DNA of 64,000 bases from Cliona cf. orientalis (lineage: Eukaryota; Porifera; Demospongiae; Clionaida; Clionaidae): assembly GCA_963930775.1 (NCBI GenBank), contig OZ005692.1, positions 5,318,135-5,382,134 of the forward strand, in the 5' to 3' direction. A model generated the notes under the pieces. It was not told where the DNA came from and searched no databases. It saw only the letters and a list, made by a program, of their open reading frames with translations. The first letter of the stretch is position 1. Every line of letters starts with the position of its first letter. This document shows, piece after piece, positions 25,701 through 34,400 of this stretch. The position numbers and the translations under genes were made by a program.

Positions 25701-28700
25701 GAATACTGACTGGGGAGGAGGGATAGCTACAGAGGGAAGCTTGAGTTAGCTGTTTTTGGCGGCCTAGTGGTGACCTTGTCAATGCCATATTATGTGTATG
25801 TGTGTGCTATACGTGTATCAAGTGCATTTGCATGTTACTACACGTACATACAATACATGATTGTATAGCTAGAGACATTGTCACCTCTGGACTTCAAATG
25901 AGCCGTAGCTTCATTTAAAGCACTTGTACATAGAGCTAGGCTTTGAATTACTTATAAGAGGCTAATTCAAAGCCTCTATGTACAAGTGCTTTAGCGTCAT
26001 TGTACATGTGAGTGGGCATATGAAATTGTGTTGAAGCAGCTAGAGCAAGTCAGCCCGGGCTGTGTGGGCATCACTATAATGTCCATGCTATGGCTACATA
26101 ATAAGATGTGTGTGACTGCATGTACACGGAATGATTTGTTAAGGTATAAGAGGAATACTCTGCTTGTATTGGCTTCCAATTGACGATCTCTGCATGATAC
26201 ACACACCATAGGTGCTGGTGAGAGTGGAAAGAGTACAGTTGTCAAACAAATGAAGTAAGTATTAATTGTCATGTGCAAACACACTAAATTTACGTGCCTG
26301 GACATGTAATGTGCGTCATGATCGAAGCATGCACCAAAATTAATATTGCCCATTCAAGTGTTTACCAGGGGTACGATTCTGTGGTGCAATTCACACAGCC
26401 ACAGGGGTTTACCACTCTGAGGGGAAAATGAACAAAATTAATGGTCACAGCTATGAAAGCCACTTTCAATTATGTACAAATGGTTCCAGTATCAATCCAC
26501 TTAGAAGTTTGTAGATAATTTTCCCCCTGCATCCACCATCCACCTTATAGTATTCCTGAGTATACAGTACAGTGCCCACGTACATGTAGAGAAATAATTT
26601 CAAAAGACAAAGCTTTTAAACTGATGGGGTCGTATATACACAACGAAGAGCTCTCTAGAGTATTTCATGATACAAAAATTACTGTTGCAGCATACATGTA
26701 CATAGTGTACATTTATTGTCTAGCTGCTACCCACACATGTGGCTATTTCCATAGTGTCCTGGGTAAAGCTAAGCATAACTCACTTTTTCAGCCCCACTTC
26801 TTTAGAACATAAATACATTGTACATGTAGCGTACACTTGTTATACTATGATTATGTGAGCTTTAATACTGTGAGTAACTCATGCATATTAGCCACATTAT
26901 TCCATGATTATGATATCAAGCATACTTGTATCAAGGGTATAATAAAGAATCTGATGATACAATAATATTATTGTTAATAAGTTTGATAGATACAAGGGCA
27001 GGAATTTGCACTGGTCCAGTATAGGCATGTATGACTATCCTCGGTGTATAGGGCAGTCTCTCAATGGGTGCCTTACATGCAGTGTCACAAGTTTACACTA
27101 TTTTCAATTGATGTGTACAGGATCATCCATGAGAATGGTTTCTCTAAGGAAGAGCGTCAGCAACACAAGCCAGTGGTGTACAGTAACACAGTTCAGTCAA
27201 TGGTGGCCATCCTGAAGGCCATGGAGAGACTACAGATACCCTTCCACAACCCAGCAAGAGCTGTGAGTCTGCGCTTAATCTAAGGCATAATACTACTGTG
27301 CAAGTTTATCACATACACATGTACACATTCAAAATTTTGTATGAGGGGTAATTCTTAATCTATACCTCACATGCAAAGATATGGAATTGCCCAGCATGTG
27401 AAATTACCCTGGTGAACCTTGCAACTGCATGTGACTGCATGCAGGTACATATATAAGCATACTGAGGGATCATCATAGACCAAGGAAATTCTCCAATCCT
27501 GAAATATTTTAAGTTTTCTGACTAAAGGTGACATCATTTTCCAAACGTGGCTGTATGCAAGAGTAGATTGTCCCTATTCTTTTGATAGTGTACTTTGTAC
27601 CTTATACAATGTTCGCTAAGGCATTATAAGGCTTAATTGCTACTTAGTGTACATGAGTGCTAATCTTTGGTGCACATAGATGTACATGTACTTGGACCGG
27701 TAATGTGACCTTGTTAGCTACTATGGACAGTGTTTGTCAATATTCAATTAACCAATTCCCTCTGAACTGCAATGAGAATTGATGTTAAATGATTGCTTTG
27801 TCACACTTGTGTGGTATACGCCTTACAAGATACATTGTTGGCCATATCGCCTAGCAACCACTATTAATGATGGGCACATTGCCAGCTACAAAAGGAGTGA
27901 AGCACTAGCCTAAGTGTGATCATAGGGTAGATATTTAATTACTATATGCAATGCATGTAAGTATACGTATTATTATTACGACGGATGATCCTGGGCATTA
28001 CTTGTGCCAACATCTTCATACATATAATATTATTATATTAATGACATTGTGTACTTAAACATACACACACACACGCATTGCCTCGCAGGAAGATGCCCAG
28101 TATTTGTTCACTGTGGTCAGTAAGACTGATGACATTAAATTCTCACATGACTTTGTATCGAGAATGAAGAGCCTATGGAGTGATGAAGGAGTCCAGGCTT
28201 GCTTCAGTAGGGCCAGGGAGTACCAGCTAAACGACTCAGCTGAATAGTATGTTGCATTTGTGTGTATCTGTAGAGGTGGTGACCTATACCAGTTCTTTAC
28301 CCATACTGTCGACCTTTACCATACGTGTACGGTAATGGTCGTCAAACTGTTACCTGTGCTATTTTCCTTGCTTTGCCACAGCTACCTGAGTTCGCTAGAC
28401 CGTCTTGGTGATCCAAACTACGTTCCATCAGAACAGGATGTGCTGAGGACTAGAGTCAAAACCACTGGCATAGTGGAGACATTCTTCAACTATAAGAACC
28501 TAAACTTCAAGTAAGCCAGTGCATTTGTCAACTTCTCTATAAAATTTAATGTTATAATAATATTATTAAGAGAGGCTAGAGGATTTAAGTACATGTATAA
28601 TCCCTAATGATACTTCCCCGAGACCTATTAATGGTAACGTACATTTTTAGAAACGAAAAGTTAGCCCTTTTTTTTCCTCGTCCATCAGTAGTAACTATAA

Positions 28701-29968
28701 TGTTGTTCACTGCACTCAGCTAGTCTTCATTCAATTATTCTTGAACACATCTGTACAATGATGACTATGATTCGTATCATTCGTGTAGGATGGTAGATGT
28801 TGGTGGTCAGAGGTCAGAGCGTAAGAAGTGGATCCACTGTTTTGAAGGAGTGACTTCGATTGTGTTCTGTGTCTCTCTCAGTGCCTATGACCTTGTACTG
28901 GCAGAAGATGAGGAAATGGTGGGTATTTCATAATATTGTTATACCTCTGGCAGATTCTGAAGTGGCCTGGTATGTCGTGCACCTTCTAAAGAGTTCTGTA
29001 TAGCCTAAACTTCTGAAGTTCAGTATGGCCTGCAAGTACTTATCCCTCGAAAATTTTTAGGCTATACTGGTGGGGTGTACATGCAGTGATTGCGTCATGC
29101 ACAGGATACCACCCTCAATTCAGCATGTAACATTGAATAGCAGGTTATGGGGATACTTTAGACCTTTAGAGGAAATTTGGACAAAAGGAGGGGCGGCAGA
29201 TCTCTTCTTGTAACACTGGTGCACATGTACATGTTCTTAATAATGAAGGCACTGAATCCTGATGGAGCCTTGCTAGTACATAATATTTCATATAGCCTGA
29301 TCCCCTGATCTTGAGTGATTTGTCGCACCTGTTGTTGTTCATAATAGAACCGTATGATGGAGAGTATGAAGCTGTTTGACTCAATCTGCAACAACAGATG
29401 GTTTGAGGACACCTCCATTATCCTCTTCCTCAACAAGAAGGACCTCTTTGCAGAGAAAATCATTAAATCACCACTCACCATCGCATTTCCTGAATATACT
29501 GGTAAGTTCATTTTCACTGTGTGTGTATGACTCTCTGGCTGACTAGTGTGCTTGCCTGTGTTTGGGTAGGGGGATGTGGATATGAGATACGCAAGTAATG
29601 CCATGTGACGAGAGTGAGAGGGAATCTATGTATAAAGGGAATAAATGAACAGAGAGAGGGGTGGGTGGGGGAGAAGGTGATAAGAGAAGAGCAGTGGATA
29701 TTATATCGGAATAATAATTATTACAAAGATAGTAATCATTACCTTAACAAACTATCGTACAGGTCCGAATACTTACGACGATGCCAAGAACTACATCCGG
29801 CAACGATTTGAAGCACTCAGTCGCAAGAGAGACAAAAAAGATAACGCAAAGAAAGAAATCTACGCACACTTTACATGTGCAACTGACACAGGGAACATTC
29901 GGTTTGTGTTTGATGCAGTTACAGATGTTATCATTAGGAAGCACCTGAGAGAAGTAGGCTTATATTGA
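14032..29968 (+). CDS. Heterotrimeric G-protein alpha subunit (Gi/o-like), 8 exons, about 360 aa
   Basis: Exons: 14032-14152, 26212-26254, 27121-27262, 28089-28246, 28382-28510, 28789-28918, 29348-29501, 29763-29968; all are GT/AG and the frame is continuous (1083 nt). It is a membrane-attached GTP-binding switch acting downstream of seven-helix receptors. The N-terminus MGCGLS carries the Gly2/Cys3 myristoylation/palmitoylation pair. GAGESGKST is the P-loop, split across exons 1 and 2. RTRVKTTGI is switch I, with the Arg used for hydrolysis, and [12 protein letters not shown] is switch II with its Gln. Then come FLNKKDLF and TCATDT, the guanine-specificity loops. The tail is HLREVGLY. Overall it is most like Gi/o, but the Cys four residues from the end that pertussis toxin modifies is Val here. 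The loop before EIYAHF is a few residues longer and lysine-rich. Length is near the usual 354. Confidence 0.93.
14843..14879. repeat. (GA)n microsatellite
   Basis: About 37 bp of pure GA repeat in intron 1 of the G-alpha gene. Apparent frames across it (poly-Ser/Leu) are artefacts. Confidence 0.95.
15181..15732. mobile_element. MITE with TTCTAATAyAGGCGCC ends
   Basis: The left end TTCTAATATAGGCGCC and right end GGCGCCTGTATTAGAA form a 16-bp TIR with one mismatch. Degenerate copies of the same text (TTCTAATTnAGGCGCC) recur just inside both ends, at about 15214-15240 and 15670-15690. There is no coding capacity. It lies in G-alpha intron 1. Confidence 0.75.
17944..18070. repeat. TG-rich imperfect simple repeat
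   Basis: Interspersed GTGT, GTGC and GTAC dinucleotide-rich sequence, capable of Z-DNA-like alternation. It produces spurious His/Thr-rich frames on the minus strand and Cys/Val-rich frames on the plus strand. Confidence 0.8.
21121..21622. mobile_element. piggyBac-type MITE, about 500 bp
   Basis: The ends are TTAAGGTTACGGGA and TCCCGTAACCTTAA. This gives a TTAA target duplication at both borders plus a 10-bp TIR (GGTTACGGGA). TTAA duplication is the hallmark of the piggyBac superfamily. The interior has no transposase; a 65-codon frame at 21146-21343 shows no motif. It is probably mobilised in trans. Confidence 0.75.
22671..22709. repeat. Poly-C tract, 39 bp
   Basis: An unbroken run of 39 C (G on the minus strand) in G-alpha intron 1. 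It could fold as a G-quadruplex or i-motif, and length is prone to assembly error. The Gly- and Pro-rich frames through it are not genes. Confidence 0.95.
25630..25703. repeat. GA/GAGT simple repeat
   Basis: Alternating GAGA and GAGT units over about 70 bp in G-alpha intron 1. No gene is implied. Confidence 0.85.
25917..25992 (+). other. 76-nt hairpin, pre-miRNA-sized, in G-alpha intron 1
   Basis: The 5' arm AAAGCACTTGTACATAGAG, then CTA, then GGCTTTGAATTA, pairs with the 3' arm TAATTCAAAGCC then CTCTATGTACAAGTGCTTT. The stem is about 31 bp with no mismatches apart from a single 3-nt bulge (CTA), and the loop is about 11 nt. It is oriented with the host gene, so it could be released from the intron. 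A tiny palindromic transposon remnant is the main alternative. No mature product can be inferred from sequence alone. Confidence 0.5.
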
Positions 29969-30816
29969 GACTATGAAATATGCAATAAGGCCAGGTTCAA
30001 TTTCTTTTTATGCTTGTATTATCATGATTGTGATTATGCCTTTTTTTTCACGATTCACAAGGTCGTATTGATTACAACTTGTTTTTCTTTACTTATCCCC
30101 AGTACTAGGTGTAGTGCATACTTATTATGATTGTACATGAATCATACTTTTTTGTGTATTCTCTTTAACTTAATTAACACTTGGTGTTGATAATAATACT
30201 TGACCACATCCATGCACTGTATGTAGCTCAAGTAAACTTAATACTGAATTCATGACTGTACTATTACTGAAAATTTTATAATGGATTTTCAAGGCTTGAG
30301 ATTGTTTCATCAACGTTGTCAAATTTCTCACACAACCTTATAAGTTTTAATCATGCCCATTATTGCATTCCAGCAGCACAACTCTATGTACGCGAAGTTA
30401 CCAGACCCTCTTTCTCTCGGAGATTGAAGGGTGTGGCTTGCAAGACTATCTCAACTTGAGTTGATTATCTCTCTCCGTGATTACTCAGGTAATTAAATAA
30501 TAAGTGCGGCACTGTAATAGGTGCTCAGATACCGCGGATTTGTACTAGCTAGCTAGCTTCAGACATAATAATATGAGCGCCCACCCCAAAATCCCCATGC
30601 AGCTGATGCATTGATAAAGTAAGGGCTTCTGGTCCATAATTTACCCATAGATTATGATTTACCATAGTTATTATCCACTACTGCAAATGCTCAGTTCAAT
30701 AACAGCATAATATCATAGATAATTTAGACCACGATAATATCCTATCTGTGGGTTAATGTTCAAAATTATTGTACAAGAAATGATAATTAACCACATGCTG
30801 TGCTCTGAGTTTATTA
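29969..30816. other. 3' flank of the G-alpha gene and intergenic DNA
   Basis: AT-rich, with no exon. At about 30370-30440 there is a CCCTCTTTCTCTCGG...GGGTGTGG block related to the GC-rich palindrome at 31347-31397. No clear AATAAA lies close to the stop; the ATTAAC/AATACT variants seen are weak. Confidence 0.4.
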
Positions 30817-31317
30817 CCGTATTTCTTCTAAAAATTCGGCCCTTCTAATTATTCAGCACCCTTTACCGAATGATTGAAATATTAAGGCCAGACCAATTTA
30901 ATTTGTTGTTGCTCGGATATTGTGAGATAAAAATTGGACCGAGCGATCGAAAAAAAAAGAAAAAAATCAATTAATTGGGGTGTGGTTATAGACCACAATC
31001 TAATTAAGACAGGCTAATGTGACACTCTAGGACCAGGAAATCAAGATAGAATACAAAAACCACTCTAATGTACATAAGCTCCACCCAACTTAATTAATTT
31101 TTTTTCTGTTTGCCCAAAAATTGGAGCGAGCGAATCCGTGCAACAACTTATTTAATTTGTCTGGCCTAATAAGTCTCTAATTTTCGGCAAAGGTCGTCAT
31201 GCGTATATTATGCTATAAACGGGAATGGAATGCGCACGCAGACAGAATGTTGAATAAAAATTCGGCGAAGCTAAAGCAATATTATTATTTTCATGCCGAA
31301 TTTTTAGAAGAATACGG
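30817..31317. mobile_element. MITE with CCGTATT(T)CTTCTAAAAATTCGGC ends
   Basis: The left end CCGTATTTCTTCTAAAAATT and right end (complement) CCGTATTCTTCTAAAAATTC differ by one indel, giving a TIR of about 23 bp. The element of about 500 bp is non-coding. A related left end, CTCTTCTAAAACTTCGGC, occurs alone at about 48935-48953. It lies directly upstream of the Death-domain/2A gene. Confidence 0.75.
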
Positions 31318-31346
31318 ATGAAATATATATAATATTATAATAGTCT

Positions 31347-31397
31347 CGCGCGCCACACCCCCTCTTTCCCTCGGATTAAGGGGGTGTGGCGCGCGCG
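31347..31397. repeat. GC-rich palindrome close to a start codon
   Basis: Arms CGCGCGCCACACCCCCT and AGGGGGTGTGGCGCGCGCG flank a loop of about 16 nt (TTTCCCTCGGATTA). It lies 40 bp before the ATG at 31437 in otherwise AT-rich DNA, so it may influence the promoter or leader. Similar CCCTC...GGGTGTGG texts recur at about 30400 and 33500, so it may be a dispersed micro-palindrome. Confidence 0.65.
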
Positions 31398-31436
31398 GTT
31401 ATATGGATGATTACACTTAGGCTTGGATAGTCCGTC

Positions 31437-34400
31437 ATGGCGGCTCTAGTTGAGTTTGATGTAGCCCAGGCTCGTATCCATTGCAACATTCATCCTGACA
31501 AAATCCATCGGAAGCTATCCAGTTCTAGACTGGCCAACAGAAGGCTCCTTGCATATCACTCTGTCATCGCAATGTCTCTGCTCCATCCTGCGCTGGTCAT
31601 CCTCACACTCTTTATCGTGCTACGCCTTCGATCAATAAAAATTCAATTACCGTTTAAATTTTATCATAAACGATGCCACCATTCTTTTTATGGTGCTGGT
31701 GTGGGTGGAACTACTAGGCCGCGACTAACCTTGAAGATAATAGTGGTGATGCTCGAGAACTGTGGAATATACCTCCTGGTGATGCTACATGCATATCGCT
31801 CTGTCATTGCAATATCTCAACTGCACCCAGCACTGCTCATCCTAACCCTATTTATCGTGTTACATATTCGATTGATATTTAATTTTCGAATTCACCTCAA
31901 ACGATACAACCTTTCGTACAGTGCCGATGTGCGATCATTCAAATTCAATTCTCACTACAAGCGATACCACCATTCATACAAAACGACTAGCTATGGGTCG
32001 AGACTAAACTTGAAGACAACGGTGGTGATGCTTGGGTATGCAAAGAAAGGTGAAATGTACCTCCTGGCAATTATTCATCAACATCTGATCATTTCTGGAG
32101 ATGTAGAACTCAACCCTGGACCCCTGAGTGAGCAAATAATATTACATAGCCTAGGAGTGTGCTATTGTATGAGAAATATAATTATGAGCATAACTACAGT
32201 GTATAAGCATAAAGTGGGTGGGCATATGGGGTGCCGTTTGTCTCAAAACTACTTAGATGTCGATGTTTAGCACAGGGATCGATGTTTAGCAAAGGAATCG
32301 ATGTTTAGAGTCCCTGTCGATGTTTAGAGGACAAATAAGATAGCTTGTCAGTTGAGATCGATATTTAGCAAGCGATCGATGTTTAGCAAAGGGATCGATG
32401 TTTAGTCAAGCGATCGATGTTTAGCGGGGTCGACAGCCACACCCACTAAGTACGTACATGCGTGACCAAAGCCAGCTTGACCTTTGACCTGTTTGTTCGC
32501 AACTCCGATTCACTGAGCGCTCATGATGGGCTGATCAATGGGTCCTAGAAACAGTGGATATTATTTCTGACTCTAACAGGTGTCTATTTCATGGGCACAT
32601 TTTTGTGCTGATCAAATCTAATCAGAACTAACTCTAAAAGGTGTGTTGGGAGGCAGTTTCTAGTCATCTGGTAGCTGCGTTGAGCGGACGAAGCTAGCAA
32701 TCTGGGTGCCAGCTCCTTCACTGGAGTAACTCTAATAGTCAAGTGGTGCTACTGTAAATAATGTAGGGACCATAGTTCTAGTCTCGTGCCCAGCCTTTTA
32801 ACGAGACTACCAAGTCTCACGCGGAGGGGCTGGCGCGCGAGACTAGAGACTACAATAGTTTATGGTGGAATCATGGAGCAACTTGCATGTACCCCGGTAG
32901 GTAAAATCACTGAAATGCGCCCATCAAATAGTCAGATATTATCCAGGATCAACGTTTTGCGCTCCTTGGAGAGATAGGTCAAAGGTCACATGGTCACGCT
33001 TCTACGTAGCTTTGTGGGTGTGGCCCTCAACACCGCTATACATCGATCGCTTTACTAAACATCGATCCCTTCGCTAAACATCGATCGCTTTACTAAACAT
33101 CGATCCCTTCGCTAAACATCGATCGCTTTACTAAACATCGATCCCTTCGCTAAACATCGATCTCGAGCGATCTTATTTATCGTCTAAACATCGATTCCGA
33201 ATGCTGTATCCTCCTACAGAATATCGACAGGAACCCTAAACATCGATTCCTTTGCTAAACATCGATCCCTGTGCTAAACATCGACGTCTAAGTAGTTTTG
33301 AGACAAACGGCACCCCATATGGGCACCTCTTAAATAATATTATTAGAGTCATCATATTATTTTTGTTACGAGTATGAATATTAGGCCAGGCAAACTGAAT
33401 TCGCAGTTTATCGTCACCGCCCGCATGGATTTTCAGACTTTCTCAAAAAATTTCATATTTCAGATTGTATACAGCAACTATATGGCACTTTGGCCCCGCC
33501 CCCTCGATCGCTGCAATTGAAGGGCGTGGCCTCGGCGATCGCGAGTTCGAACCTAGCGCTTCTCGCACTCTTTTACTAGTTTGAAATCTGAATAATGACC
33601 GCCCGCCCGCATGCAAAATCGAAAAGTCTGTGACGATAAACTGTGAATTTAGTTTGCCTCGCCTTATGAGCTGGTATGAATATTGATTAAATTTCAGTGT
33701 TGGATTTGCGGACTATAACTAGTGAGCTCGGCTCTGTAATGGCCAAATGGTACCCCATTGGAATTCAGCTAGGCGTCGACCAAGCCAAGCTCAAGGTGTT
33801 CGAAATTAACTATCGAACAGCTGACAGATGCTTTGCAGAAGTGATCAGTTTCTGGCTTAGTGGCAACACACCAGTTCCTGTGAGCTGGATATCACTGGTA
33901 AAGATTTTAGAACAGCCTTATATTGGCGAGAAAGGCCTGGCCACGAGATTGAGGGAGAAGAGAGGAATGATCATCAGCAAAACTGCAGGCATATCAGAAA
34001 GTGGAGTACAACCACAGGAGATTAACAGAGACCAGAGAGGAAAGAAAAGGTCTGCAGAAGATTATAGTGGGGATCAACATCGTGAACATCAAGGTGCATA
34101 ATTATAGTACTAGTAATATTGTCTTTGTGTATGATTTAAAACTATTGATTATATATGTGGATAATGCAGGAGGTCCTGAAGAGAAGAAGGCTAAATTAAC
34201 AACTGGTACTGAATATGTAAAAGCACCTGCTCATGTTGTTGATAAACCTCGACTGACCTTCCCCTTGCTGGAACAAGTCGTGGAGATATCAGAAGAAGAA
34301 AAGGAACTCCTCAAGCAAAGGCTATACTGTGAATCTGTGAGCATGATGTATAAATTTCAGAAACTATTTTCTGCAACTATCAAATCACTGAAGGAAAGGA

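Larger units (their letters stand above)
14153..26211 (+). other. Giant first intron of the G-alpha gene (about 12 kb)
   Basis: The intron splits the P-loop codon GGT after its first base. Other introns in this gene are 135-858 bp, so this one is at least 14-fold longer. It holds several MITEs, microsatellites, a 39-bp poly-C run, many TACATGTA-type palindromes and a 76-nt hairpin, each listed separately. I looked for nested genes on both strands and found no multi-exon gene I could support. A minus-strand frame at 20134-20466 (110 codons) has no recognised motif. Confidence 0.8.

Noticed and set aside
32128..32270. Extension of the 2A exon to a stop at 32270
   Set aside because: It runs into the end of the foldback transposon. 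The donor at 32128 gives a phase match to the Death-domain exon.
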